Positions 1 through 8,124 of a stretch of DNA of 64,000 nucleotides are shown piece after piece. Numbering within the stretch: the first letter of the stretch is position 1; every line of letters starts with the position of its first letter. The translations under genes were made by a program, and so were the position numbers. The stretch lies in assembly GCA_035550595.1 (NCBI GenBank), contig DASZOV010000141.1, forward strand, positions 1-64,000. The letters are read 5' to 3'. Source of the stretch: CALFMR01 sp035550595 (GTDB lineage: Bacteria > Acidobacteriota > Vicinamibacteria > Vicinamibacterales > SCN-69-37). Below the pieces are notes generated by a model. That model was not told the DNA's origin. It worked only from the letters and a program-made list of their open reading frames with translations, and made no database searches.

Positions 1-642
1 CAGCGCACCGAGTCCGAGCGCCAGCAGGCTGATGCCCGTCCAGTCGAGCCCGCCGCGCTTGCGCTCGAGGAACGACGGATCGTGGATGAAGCGGTGCACC
101 AGCACGAAGTTGAGGATGCCGACGGGCAGGTTGATGTAGAACACCCACGGCCAACTGTAGGTGTCCGTGATCCAGCCGCCGAGCGTCGGACCGATGGCCG
201 GCGCGATCACGACGCCCATGCCGTAGACGCCCATCGCCATCCCTTGTTCTTCCGGCGGGAAATTCTCGCGCAGGATCGCCTGCGACACCGTCATCAGCAC
301 GCCGCCGCCCAGTCCCTGCATCACGCGGAAGACGACGATGGCGGGAAGACTGCGCGCGAGGCCACACGCCATCGACGCGACCGTGAAGAGCACGACCGCG
401 ATCTGATACATCCGCTTACGGCCGATTTGCTCGGCGAGCGTCCCGAGGATCGGCATGATGATGACGTTCGACAGGATGTAGCCGGTGACGACCCAGGCGA
501 TCTCTTCGATGGTCGCGCCGAGCGTGCCGGCCATGTCGGGCAGCGCGACGTTGACGATGCTCGAATCGAGCACGGCCATCGTCGTGCCGGTCATGACCGT
601 GACGGCCACGACCCATTTGTTGACGCCTGCTTCGACGCTCAT
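1..642 (-). CDS. DHA2-family MFS multidrug exporter, N-terminal part (C-terminus outside window)
   Basis: Reading the minus strand from an ATG at 642 gives an open frame to the window edge: MSVEAGVNKWVVAVTVMTGT..., with LDSSIVNVALPDM in the first membrane helix, the loop GTLAEQIGRKRMYQ between helices 2 and 3, and the antiporter motif C region VYGMGVVIAPAIGPTLGGW. These are hallmarks of EmrB/QacA proton-driven drug exporters of the inner membrane. About 214 residues (roughly six helices) are present; the family usually has about 500. The ATG overlaps the stop codon of the upstream MarR gene (ATGA, 639-642), so the two are translationally coupled and the repressor probably controls the pump. 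The substrate cannot be inferred. Family call is secure. Confidence 0.9.
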   Translation of the reverse strand, partial: MSVEAGVNKWVVAVTVMTGTTMAVLDSSIVNVALPDMAGTLGATIEEIAWVVTGYILSNVIIMPILGTLAEQIGRKRMYQIAVVLFTVASMACGLARSLPAIVVFRVMQGLGGGVLMTVSQAILRENFPPEEQGMAMGVYGMGVVIAPAIGPTLGGWITDTYSWPWVFYINLPVGILNFVLVHRFIHDPSFLERKRGGLDWTGISLLALGLGAL

Positions 643-1088
643 CGCCGCGCTCCGTGAATCACGAGCGCCGGCAGCACGCGGTTAGCGACACGCACGATCG
701 CGCGCCGGTCAGCGGCGTTGAGTCCGGCCAGACGCGTGTCGATGACGGCTTCGAGCGTCCGCAGTGCCCGCGCCAGCGCCGCGGCGCCCGCACGACTGAG
801 CCGAAATCGCGCCGCACGCGCATCGTCTGGATCGGCGCGCCGCTCGATGAGCTTGTGCCGCACCAGCCGCGCCGCCAGCCGCGACGTCGTCGCCGGCGTG
901 AGGCCCATGACGAGAGCGAGATCCTTCAGCAGGAGATCGGGATCCGCGTCGACGGCCCCAAGCGCGCGAAGCTCGACGAGCGTGAGCCCCGCCGGCCGCG
1001 TCCGTGCGGCATGCGTCCGCACGAGCCGCGTGATCGCGATGCCGAGATCGAGCAGCGCAGGCGCGGGCCGGCGGGAAGATAGTTGCAT
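639..1088 (-). CDS. MarR-family transcriptional repressor
   Basis: 149-residue winged-helix protein. The recognition region LLKDLALVMGLTPATTSRLAARLVRHKLIERR lies around residues 53-84, followed by the acidic wing ADPDDARAARFRLSRAG typical of MarR. Its stop codon overlaps the exporter start by four bases, so it is the first gene of a regulator-pump operon and likely represses both genes until an effector binds. The start ATG lies inside an ATAGTT-N9-AACTAT inverted repeat. A TATAGT hexamer ends six bases before the ATG and no Shine-Dalgarno sequence is seen, so a leaderless, autoregulated transcript is likely (inference). Confidence 0.88.
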   Translation of the reverse strand: MQLSSRRPAPALLDLGIAITRLVRTHAARTRPAGLTLVELRALGAVDADPDLLLKDLALVMGLTPATTSRLAARLVRHKLIERRADPDDARAARFRLSRAGAAALARALRTLEAVIDTRLAGLNAADRRAIVRVANRVLPALVIHGARR

Positions 1089-1099
1089 AAGCTAACTAT
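1079..1099 (-). promoter_or_regulatory. Putative MarR operator/-10 region
   Basis: Perfect 6-base inverted repeat ATAGTT-N9-AACTAT covers the start codon of the MarR gene. Read on the minus strand, TATAGT at its right arm is a plausible -10 element six bases before ATG. A dimeric MarR protein bound here would block both RNA polymerase and leaderless translation. No convincing -35 is visible. Confidence 0.55.
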
Positions 1100-1102
1100 A
1101 AC

Positions 1103-1500
1103 GCCTTCGCGATCTTCGCGCCTTCGCGTGAGACTCCGCCGGCTGTCGTGTCATCTTCTTTGCAGTGCGGCGGGGCCATCTTTTCTTACTCGCTCGCGGG
1201 GCCCCACCCCCGCTCGCCCGCTCAGCGCCGCTCCTCCGTCGCGGGCTTCGCGGACTTCTTCTTGATGCGCTTCGCCACCCTCGCTCCGCTCGGGGCTCGC
1301 GGTGTCATCTTTTTTGCAGTGCGCTGGGGCCTCACCCCCAGCGCCACGGCGCCCTCACTGCGTTCGCGAGTCATCTTTTTTGCAGTGGCGCGGGGCCCCA
1401 CCCCCGCGCCTACGCGCGTCGGCACCCGCACTTCGTTCGGGGCCTCGCGGTGTCAACTTTTTTTAGTTTCCTTCGCGCCATTCGCGTCTTCGCGTGAGGC
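1103..1500. repeat. Intergenic repeat block: 'CGCGAAG' runs flanking hairpin-repeat units
   Basis: No gene is supported here. The block starts (1103-1132) and ends (1471-1500) with short runs built on TTCGCG/CGCGAA. Between them are units delimited by TCATCTTCTTTGCAGTG-like sequence. Each unit holds a GC-rich hairpin; examples are GCGCTGGGG (1321-1329) with CCCCAGCGC (1336-1344), and GGCGCGGGG (1387-1395) with CCCCGCGCC (1402-1410). Copies of the same family occur near 50.3, 58.9, 59.8, 62.5 and 63.65 kb. Open frames across it are artefacts of its low complexity. Confidence 0.85.
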
Positions 1501-1590
1501 GATCCCTCCGCGCCCTTCGCGCGCTCAAGCTTTGCCGTGCTCGGCCGATTGGTCCGGCAGGCCGGGGTCTGTCTCGGCTCCGGAGTCCGT

Positions 1591-2853
1591 ATGGCCCTGC
1601 CGTCTTCGTCCGACGCCCCAGCGCGCATCTTCGTCGCGCGCCAGCCCATCCTCGACACTGCCGGCCGCATTGCCGGCTACGAGCTGCTCTATCGCCAGGC
1701 GGCCGACGCCAGCACGATGACCGGTGTCCAGCACGACTACGCGACGGCCAAGGTCATCGACGGACTCTTCGCCATCGGGTTCGACACGCTCACGAGCGGA
1801 CGCACGGCCTTCATCAACGTGACGCGGCGGCTCCTGATCGACGGCGTCCCCGCCGTCCTGCCGCGCGACCGCGTCGTGCTCGAGCTCGGCGCCGACATCG
1901 AGGCGGATTCCGATGTCCTCGCCGCCTGCCGTCGTCTACGTGACGATGGGTATGCGCTGGCGATCGATGACTTCACCGTCACGGCGTGGACGGCCGAGCT
2001 CGTGCCGCTCGTCCAGTATTTGAAGATCGACGTGCTGCGCGCGGGCACGACCGCCGTGCGTTTGCCAGCCGTCGCTGCCAACGCGATGCCCAAGCTCGTG
2101 GCCAAGCGCATCGAGACCGCGGAGGCGTTCACGCAGGCCGTCACCGGCGGCTACGATCTGTTCCAAGGCTTCTTTCTCGGCCGACCCGCGATCCGTGAGA
2201 GCCGTCCGGTGCCGGCGCAGCATCTGGCGAGCCTGCGTCTGTTGCAGGCGCTGAACGATCCACGTTTGTCCGTCCACCAGTTGGAAGATTTGATCAAGCA
2301 CGATCCGACGCTCTGTTTCTTGATCCTGCGCACCGTGAACTCGGCGGCGTACGCGTTGCGGACGACGGTGCAATCGATTCGCGAAGCGCTGTTGCTGCTC
2401 GGACGCGACACCGTGCGTCGATGGGCGTCGCTCTGGGCGCTCGCCGGTCTCAGTCAGCAGGCGCACGCGGAGCTGCTGGCAATGGCCACGATTCGCGCGC
2501 GCTGCTGCGAGCTGCTCGGCGCGAGCACTGGCGACGAGGACGCGGCCGCCGAAGGCTTCCTTGTCGGCATGTGCTCGCTGATGGACGCCATCCTCGGCCA
2601 GCCCATGCCGGCCGTCGTCGAGGCCATGCCATTGCCCGAACCTGTACGAGACGCTCTCCTGGGCGCGGAGAATGCGCGCCGTCGCCTGCTCGATTGCACG
2701 GTCGCCTACGAACAGGGAAGCTGGGACCGCTGCTATGAACTCTCGCGTGGGACGGGCGTCAATCCCACGGTGCTCCCGACCGCTTACGCCGAAGCTCTCC
2801 GCTGGTCGGCGGAGCTCCGTCAGGGCGCTGCCGCGGCGCCTGCGCGCCAGTGA
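1591..2853 (+). CDS. EAL-HDOD (YuxH-type) signalling protein
   Basis: 420 residues from the ATG at 1591, chosen because GGAG lies a few bases upstream and the domain begins directly after it; an in-frame ATG at 1537 would add 18 non-conserved residues. The first half, IFVARQPILDTAGRIAGYELLYRQ to QGFFLGRP, is an EAL-like fold with YELLYR where active phosphodiesterases have ExLxR, and without the full acidic metal site. Cyclic-di-GMP hydrolysis is therefore doubtful. The second half (QLEDLIKHDPTLCFLILRTVNSAAY) is an HDOD domain lacking the HD catalytic pair. Such EAL-HDOD proteins act as protein-interaction signalling modules. It stands alone upstream of gltX. Confidence 0.85.
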   Translation: MALPSSSDAPARIFVARQPILDTAGRIAGYELLYRQAADASTMTGVQHDYATAKVIDGLFAIGFDTLTSGRTAFINVTRRLLIDGVPAVLPRDRVVLELGADIEADSDVLAACRRLRDDGYALAIDDFTVTAWTAELVPLVQYLKIDVLRAGTTAVRLPAVAANAMPKLVAKRIETAEAFTQAVTGGYDLFQGFFLGRPAIRESRPVPAQHLASLRLLQALNDPRLSVHQLEDLIKHDPTLCFLILRTVNSAAYALRTTVQSIREALLLLGRDTVRRWASLWALAGLSQQAHAELLAMATIRARCCELLGASTGDEDAAAEGFLVGMCSLMDAILGQPMPAVVEAMPLPEPVRDALLGAENARRRLLDCTVAYEQGSWDRCYELSRGTGVNPTVLPTAYAEALRWSAELRQGAAAAPARQ

Positions 2854-2869
2854 AGGCCGAATCCGGAAC

Positions 2870-2904
2870 CCATTTCGAAGTTCGAAGTTTGAAGTTCGAA
2901 GTTG
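2870..2904. repeat. GAAGTTC-type short tandem repeat (family R3)
   Basis: Directly after the EAL-HDOD stop, four or five imperfect copies of TTCGAAGTT are arrayed. Related arrays lie at 29.2, 55.3 and 61.6 kb. Their position between stop and next promoter and their lack of codon structure argue against coding. Confidence 0.75.
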
Positions 2905-2932
2905 AGGAGCGCCCTTCACATAGAATGAGCGC

Positions 2933-4402
2933 GTGAGCGTTCGCCTTCGTTTCGCGCCGTCGCCAACGGGCTATCTGCACGTCGGCGGCGCGCGCACCGC
3001 GCTGTTCAACTGGCTCTACGTGCGGCGCCACGGCGGCGCGTTCATCCTGCGCATCGAAGACACCGACGTCGAGCGCTCGTCGGCCGACATGGTGACCGGA
3101 ATTCTCGACAGCCTGCGATGGCTCGGCCTCGATTGGGATGAAGGCCCCGGCATCGGCGGTCCGCACGCGCCGTACTTCCAGAGCGAACGCCTGTCGAAAT
3201 ATCGCGAGGCCGCCGCGCGACTCGTCGCGGATGGTCATGCCTATCACTGCTACTGCACGCCGGATGAACTGAAGGCGCGGCGTGAAGCCGTCGAGAGCGC
3301 TGGAGGCGCGTGGCGATACGATCGCCGCTGCCGCGATTTGTCAGCCGACGAAATCGCCCGTCGCGACGCCGCCGGTGATGCGCACGTCGTCCGCTTCCGC
3401 GTCCCCGATGGCGAAACGTCGTTCGACGATCTCGTCCACGGCCGTATCACCGTCGCGCACGATGTCATTGAGGACTTCGTTCTCGTTCGCTCCGACGGCC
3501 ATCCCACCTATCAGCTCTCCGTCGTCGTCGACGACGTGGAGATGGCGATGACGCACGTGGTGCGGGGCGACGATCACATCTCGAACACGCCGAAGCAGAT
3601 TCTGATCTATCGCGCGCTCGGCGCACCGGTGCCGGCGTTCGCGCACGTGCCGCTCATCCTTGGACCCGACAAGAAACGGCTGAGCAAACGCCATGGCGCA
3701 ACGTCGGTCGGCGAGTACGAAGCGCAGGGCTACTTGCCCGAGGCGATGGTGAACTTCCTCGCGCTGCTCGGCTGGTCGCCGGGCAGCGGCGATCAGGAAG
3801 TCTTCACGCGCGACGAGCTCGTTGCCCGCTTCACGCTCGAAGGCATCAGCGGCGGCAACGCGGTCTTCAATCCTGAGAAGCTCGACTGGTTCAATCAGCA
3901 ATACCTCGCGCGTATGTCGCCGGATGCGATTGTCGCGCGGCTGCGGCCTGCGCTCGAAGCTGCAGGGTTATGGCGCTCGGACCTCGACAGCGCACGGCAG
4001 GCGTGGATGGCGCAAGTCGTCGAGCTCGTGCGGCCGCGCGTGCGCAAGCTGACGGACTTCATTCCACTGCTCCGACCGTTTCTTGACGATGAGGTCGTGC
4101 GCGATCCAGCTGCGGAAGCGAAATATCTGAATGCCGTCGGCGTTCACGAACACCTGCAGGCGTGGCGCGACCGGCTGGCCTCGGTCGAGCCGTTCGACGC
4201 GGCGACGACCGAAGCGGCGCTTCGCACGCTGGCGGAAGAGCGCGGTATCAAGGCGGGCACGCTCATTCACGCCACGCGCGTCGCGGTGACGGGACAGGCC
4301 GTCAGTCCCGGTCTCTTCGACGTCGTCGCACTCGTCGGCCGCGATCGTGTGATCGCGCGTCTCGACGCCGCGCTTCACGCGGCCGGCGTCGGTCGTTCGT
4401 GA
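2933..4402 (+). CDS. gltX: Glutamate--tRNA ligase
   Basis: 489 residues, normal length for bacterial GluRS. The HIGH-type signature FAPSPTGYLHVGGARTALFN lies at residues 6-25 and the KMSKS-type loop KKRLSKRHG near 247-255. It charges tRNA-Glu with glutamate, and in organisms lacking GlnRS it also mischarges tRNA-Gln. The GTG at 2933 puts the protein exactly at the catalytic domain. It is preceded by TAGAAT six bases upstream (2921-2926), suggesting a leaderless mRNA; GAGGAG at 2904-2909 is too far away to serve GTG. Its stop overlaps the next gene by one base (TGATG). Confidence 0.97.
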   Translation: MSVRLRFAPSPTGYLHVGGARTALFNWLYVRRHGGAFILRIEDTDVERSSADMVTGILDSLRWLGLDWDEGPGIGGPHAPYFQSERLSKYREAAARLVADGHAYHCYCTPDELKARREAVESAGGAWRYDRRCRDLSADEIARRDAAGDAHVVRFRVPDGETSFDDLVHGRITVAHDVIEDFVLVRSDGHPTYQLSVVVDDVEMAMTHVVRGDDHISNTPKQILIYRALGAPVPAFAHVPLILGPDKKRLSKRHGATSVGEYEAQGYLPEAMVNFLALLGWSPGSGDQEVFTRDELVARFTLEGISGGNAVFNPEKLDWFNQQYLARMSPDAIVARLRPALEAAGLWRSDLDSARQAWMAQVVELVRPRVRKLTDFIPLLRPFLDDEVVRDPAAEAKYLNAVGVHEHLQAWRDRLASVEPFDAATTEAALRTLAEERGIKAGTLIHATRVAVTGQAVSPGLFDVVALVGRDRVIARLDAALHAAGVGRS

Positions 4403-5187
4403 TGCCGACCAAGCCCAAGATCACGCGTCGCGGCGCGAGCACAGCAACGAAGCGCCGGCGGAAGTCCGCGTCGACGCCGCGTGCGGCGACCGCGGCAAAG
4501 TCCATTGCCCGCACGACGCCGCGCCGCGCGTCGATGACGGTTGCAGCATCTTCAGCCGGGAGTGCCCGCTGTATGGCGGAGGACGATTTCCTGCGCGCGC
4601 GGCGGCACCTGATGCGACGCGACCCGAAACTCGCGGCGCTCATCAAGAAGGTGGGGCGGTGCCGACTGCCCGATGCGCGGACGCGCGCGCCCTTTGCCGC
4701 GCTCGTGCGTGCGATCCTGGCGCAGCAGTTATCGGGCAAAGCGGCCGAGACGATCTATCAGCGCGTGCTCGTCCTCGTCGGCGGCCTCGATGCGCTCACG
4801 CCCGCTACGCTGTTGGCCGTCGATCCCGACGCACTGCGCGCGGCCGGCGTCAGTTGGCCGAAGATCTCGTACCTGCGCGATCTGGCCGAACACGTCGCCG
4901 ACGGCCGTCTCGATCTCGCCGCGCTCGAAGATCACGAGGACGAGCAGGTCGTCGAGGCCATCACGGCCGTCAAGGGCCTGGGCCGCTGGTCGGCGGAGAT
5001 GTTCCTCATGTTCCGTCTGAACCGGCCTGACGTCTTTCCCGTCGCCGACCTCGGCATCGTCAAGGGCGTGCAGAAGCTCTTCGGCCTGAAGCGGCGCCCC
5101 GCGCCGCGGACGATGCTGCGGCTGGCCGAGCCGTGGCGGCCATATCGATCCGTCGCCGCGTGGTATCTCTGGCGCATTCTCGAATGA
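4402..5187 (+). CDS. AlkA-type DNA-3-methyladenine glycosylase (HhH-GPD family)
   Basis: 261 residues. Residues 1 to about 55 are a Lys/Arg/Ala/Thr-rich, probably disordered tail that may aid DNA binding. The rest is an HhH-GPD fold: LVRAILAQQLSGKAAETIYQRV, the hairpin-helix-hairpin VKGLGRWSAEMFLMF, and PVADLGIVKGVQKLFG, where the Asp sits at the catalytic position of the family. It should excise alkylated purines from DNA. The ATG overlaps the gltX stop, so the two are co-transcribed. A second AlkA domain occurs at 48.6 kb fused to Ada, so alkylation repair is redundant here. Confidence 0.87.
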   Translation: MPTKPKITRRGASTATKRRRKSASTPRAATAAKSIARTTPRRASMTVAASSAGSARCMAEDDFLRARRHLMRRDPKLAALIKKVGRCRLPDARTRAPFAALVRAILAQQLSGKAAETIYQRVLVLVGGLDALTPATLLAVDPDALRAAGVSWPKISYLRDLAEHVADGRLDLAALEDHEDEQVVEAITAVKGLGRWSAEMFLMFRLNRPDVFPVADLGIVKGVQKLFGLKRRPAPRTMLRLAEPWRPYRSVAAWYLWRILE

Positions 5188-5247
5188 GGCGGCCGCATTC
5201 CCTGCGCCGCGCAACGTCTGGCGGCCGGCGGCCGTAATACTGCATAC

Positions 5248-6702
5248 ATGACCATCTGGCGCCGCGTGCTCGTGGCTACCGTTGCCGCCGCTGTTCCCGC
5301 GACGGCCGTCATCGTGGTGCCGATCGACTGGATGCGCACGCGCGATCTCGAGACCGCGCTCCAACGCGTCGTCGAGTCGCAGATCAATGACCAGGTACGT
5401 GAGCGGTGCGAGAGCGACCCGACGTGGTTCCTCACCGGCCCGCTCGAAGGCCGGCCGGCGCATGGCACGTTCGTGCCGACGTCACCCGACGATCTGCCGC
5501 CGCGTCCGCGCGTACAGCCGCAGCCCTTCGAGCTGTTCGCGTTCGACGACAACTTCCTGGGATCGAGTCCCGGGAACCCTCGGTTTCCGCTCGAACTCCG
5601 GCATCGTCTGCAAACCGGTGTGCCGTTTGCCATCGAGTCCTACGCGTCGCCCGCGGGAAAGGGCGTGCAGATCGCGATGCCGACCGGATGGATCGACAGC
5701 CCGTGCGCGTATTTCCTCGGCCGCATGCAGCCGCCGCCGGGCCGGCTGGCGCAGCGCATCGAGGCGGCCGTCGGCGTCTTCGCGGTCTGTTTCATCGTCG
5801 GCATGATTGCGAGCCAGCAGACCGTGCGGCGCGTGCGACGGTTGGCGCATGACGCGCGCGAGTCGGTCGCCGCCGATTACGCGACGATCGCGCCCGACTC
5901 GCACCGCGACGAGCTGAGCTCGCTGACGTTCGTCTTCAACGACGCGGCCAACGACATCCATCAGCGGCGCGCGCGCATCGACGATCAGGACGAGATGCTG
6001 CGGCGCTTCGTACGATCGACGGAGGACGACATCGGCCGGCCGCTCGCCGAGCTCGAAGCACGGCTGACGGCGATTCGAGCGAACGTATCGACGTCAGGCG
6101 CGGCCGGGCAGGTGCGCGACGCGCTGCGTCAGGTGCACGATCTCTCGGCGCGCATCGAGAATCTCACCGTCGCCGCGCGGCTCAAGACGGGCGAGGCGCT
6201 CGCGACGACGCGCGTCGATCTCGGGGCGCTCGTCGAGCGCGTGGCCGCGAAGCACGCGCCCATTGCAGACGCTGCCGGCGTCGCGTTGCACGTCACTCCG
6301 CCGGACCGGCCGATCGCGATCCGCGCGGACGAGGCGCTGTTCGAACGCGCCGTCGCCAACGTCGTCGACAATGCCATCCGGTACAACACGTCCGGCGGTT
6401 CGGTCACGATCGGTCTCGCACGCGAGGCCGACGCAGGACGCTTCCGCCTCTGGGTCTCCGACACCGGCACGGCGCTCGACGATGAGCAGTTCCGCGCGCT
6501 GGCGACGGTCAAGCGGTTCCGCGGCGACGAGGGATGGAACCGTCGACCGGGATCGCGCGGACTCGGCCTCACCATCGCGCAGGAAGCCGCGGACCGATCC
6601 GGGATCACGCTCGATCTCAAGCGCCCGGGCGCGGGCGGGATCGAGGTCGAGTTCTCGGGACCGACCGTCGACGACGCGACCGGTTCCGACGCGAAGGCCT
6701 GA
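5248..6702 (+). CDS. Orphan sensor histidine-kinase-like protein lacking the H-box histidine
   Basis: 484 residues: a membrane helix near 7-26, a periplasmic domain to about 170, a second helix (AVGVFAVCFIVGMIA) and a HAMP-like linker. The dimerisation helix reads RRFVRSTEDDIGRPLAEL at 252-269, so the usual S-H-E-L-R-T-P becomes E-D-D-I-G-R-P with Asp260 where the phospho-acceptor His should be. The ATPase domain keeps the N-box (NVVDNAIRYN, Asn375) and G2 box (GSRGLGLTIAQ); the G1 box is DTGTALD, with the second Gly replaced. No response regulator is adjacent. It may be a pseudokinase that senses and scaffolds. A TAATAC hexamer seven bases before ATG suggests a leaderless start. Confidence 0.82.
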   Translation: MTIWRRVLVATVAAAVPATAVIVVPIDWMRTRDLETALQRVVESQINDQVRERCESDPTWFLTGPLEGRPAHGTFVPTSPDDLPPRPRVQPQPFELFAFDDNFLGSSPGNPRFPLELRHRLQTGVPFAIESYASPAGKGVQIAMPTGWIDSPCAYFLGRMQPPPGRLAQRIEAAVGVFAVCFIVGMIASQQTVRRVRRLAHDARESVAADYATIAPDSHRDELSSLTFVFNDAANDIHQRRARIDDQDEMLRRFVRSTEDDIGRPLAELEARLTAIRANVSTSGAAGQVRDALRQVHDLSARIENLTVAARLKTGEALATTRVDLGALVERVAAKHAPIADAAGVALHVTPPDRPIAIRADEALFERAVANVVDNAIRYNTSGGSVTIGLAREADAGRFRLWVSDTGTALDDEQFRALATVKRFRGDEGWNRRPGSRGLGLTIAQEAADRSGITLDLKRPGAGGIEVEFSGPTVDDATGSDAKA

Positions 6703-6811
6703 ACAGGTGATCGCGGTGTCAGCCGCGCGGCGCGCCAGCCGCGAGCCTCTTGCCCGTTTCGGGCCTGTACTGTTACGTTTGTAGATCTCGCCGTCGGCCG
6801 TTTCTCCGTGC

Positions 6812-6885
6812 TGGGAGGTCGTTCAACGGTAGGACATCGCGCTCTGGACGCGATTATCGGGGTTCGAATCCCTGCCTCCCAGCCA
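6812..6885 (+). tRNA. tRNA-Gln(CTG), CCA encoded
   Basis: Cloverleaf folded by eye: acceptor TGGGAGG pairs with CCTCCCA; D-stem GTTC/GGAC; anticodon stem TCGCG/CGCGA with loop CTCTGGA giving anticodon CTG; T-arm CGGGG-TTCGAAT-CCCTG with one wobble; discriminator G at 6882 and genomic CCA at 6883-6885. The 3' end doubles as the attachment site of two tandem insertions downstream, copies of which lie at 9.93 and 12.03 kb. Confidence 0.95.
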
Positions 6886-6895
6886 AGCTCTTCCG
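6868..6895 (+). repeat. Attachment site 1 (tRNA-Gln 3' end)
   Basis: 18 bases ending at the CCA (6868-6885, ATCCCTGCCTCCCAGCCA) recur exactly at 12024-12041. Another overlapping 18 bases reaching past the tRNA (6878-6895, CCCAGCCAAGCTCTTCCG) recur exactly at 9933-9950. This is the pattern left by site-specific integration at a tRNA 3' end, with the bases after 6885 belonging to the inserted element. Confidence 0.8.
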
Positions 6896-6976
6896 TAGAG
6901 GCTTGTCTTTCTAACCCATTGAATTTGTTTGACTTGAATCCTGTTGATGGCTTCGAATCCCAGACAGTCTAACCAC

Positions 6977-8107
6977 TCAGCTACCGCCTTTGAGCCTCAC
7001 GCGGTGCCCGACTTTGGGGACGCGTTCACGAGGCTTCATTCCCAAGACGGTCGCGCGCTCTAGCACGGCTCGCTGGACGTCCGTTTCCCACACCAATGGG
7101 AACTCGAGCATCGCACTCCGCGCATCCTCGAAGGCGATCTCCTTTCGTTGCTTCAACAGTTCCATCAGTAGGTGCTCTGCGAGATTCAGGTTGTCGCGAC
7201 GCTCTTCCTCGAATGACGGCAGACCGATGTCGTCGGAATCGACGCTGCCGAAGAGTTCGGATTGACCAGTCCTCGTCACCCGGGCAAGCTGCTGCGCGTC
7301 AAGGCGGACTCGCTCCTGCTCCGCGATTTCTCTTTGCTCTACTTTCCGAAACTCCAGCAGGCCCTCGGGGTGGCGCGTGCCGTACACCAAGTAGAAGTAC
7401 GACCTATCGGCCAAGGGTTTCTTGATTCTCGTGGACGTAGCGAACTTGAATCCACCGGTCGCCTTCATCCGCTCGGTGTACAGCCGAACAATCGCGTCCT
7501 CTCGCTTGGCGCCGGCAGCAACAGCCGCCTTCCATCCGGGGCCGCCGAACAAGTCGTCGAACGACATCTCAGGCTCAGGGGCATCAAGGAACCTGTTGAT
7601 GTGATCGAACATGAAGTTGATGATGACTTCGCCTGGGTTGTGCTGCAGGATCGGCGCAATCTGGCGAAGGCCGAAGCCAGTCCACCCAGTTGGGTCGATG
7701 AAGACGAGGGAGAATGCCTGCCCGACGGCACTCTGAATCCGTGGGAGCGCGTCGCCGAACTCCGCATTCAGCGTCACGACGTCGAGGTCCGTCACGGTCG
7801 ATGTCGCCTGCTTGAGCAGCGGGTAGGCGGCCGAGTCCGGCTCTGCGAACACACAACGGATCCTCGGCGTCCGTCCGATCTTGGCCAGGCCATCGCGCAC
7901 GTGTCGCAGCTTGTCGATGGCAATCACGAATGAACTGTCGGCGAACCCTGGATCTTCGGTCCGCCACGGGCCGGAGAACCCGTCAACGTAGACGAATTCG
8001 TTCGCGAACGAGCCCACCTTGTAGGCGACACGTTCGAGGTAACGCTCGAGGAAGAAGTGCTTGAGGTACGTCTGCTCGCGACCGCGATAGTACTCTGCTG
8101 GCTTCAC
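6977..8107 (-). CDS. tcmP: Three-Cys-motif partner protein TcmP (methyltransferase-like)
   Basis: 376 residues beginning MKPAEYYRGREQTYLKHFFLERYLERVA, characteristic of TcmP, a family named for pairing with the three-Cys-motif (Gp37/Gp68, DUF5131) protein encoded just upstream with a 17-base gap. YVDGFSGPW (about 41-49) resembles motif I of Rossmann methyltransferases, and FIDPTGW resembles the DPPY-type motif IV, so a SAM-dependent methyltransferase-like fold is likely. The substrate is unknown. The gene is visibly less GC-rich than its neighbours and lies in a tRNA-borne insertion, both signs of transfer. A role in phage defence or RNA/DNA modification is inference. Confidence 0.85.
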   Translation of the reverse strand: MKPAEYYRGREQTYLKHFFLERYLERVAYKVGSFANEFVYVDGFSGPWRTEDPGFADSSFVIAIDKLRHVRDGLAKIGRTPRIRCVFAEPDSAAYPLLKQATSTVTDLDVVTLNAEFGDALPRIQSAVGQAFSLVFIDPTGWTGFGLRQIAPILQHNPGEVIINFMFDHINRFLDAPEPEMSFDDLFGGPGWKAAVAAGAKREDAIVRLYTERMKATGGFKFATSTRIKKPLADRSYFYLVYGTRHPEGLLEFRKVEQREIAEQERVRLDAQQLARVTRTGQSELFGSVDSDDIGLPSFEEERRDNLNLAEHLLMELLKQRKEIAFEDARSAMLEFPLVWETDVQRAVLERATVLGMKPRERVPKVGHRVRLKGGS

Positions 8108-8124
8108 GCGCTCGACGCCAAGTC

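Noticed and set aside
23..657. 191-residue plus-strand frame opposite the exporter
   Set aside because: His/Asp/Arg-rich shadow of a membrane protein with clear MFS motifs on the minus strand.
1148..1720. Open frames across the repeat block before the EAL-HDOD gene
   Set aside because: They translate the R1/R2 repeats into Arg/Pro/Ser-rich sequence that appears with every copy.
6940..6990. Minus-strand GGTAGCTGAGTGGTTAGACTG then TTCGAA: possible tRNA remnant
   Set aside because: Resembles a D-arm and T-loop, but no acceptor or anticodon stem can be paired, and its start is the tcmP stop region. Perhaps an eroded att copy; left unannotated.
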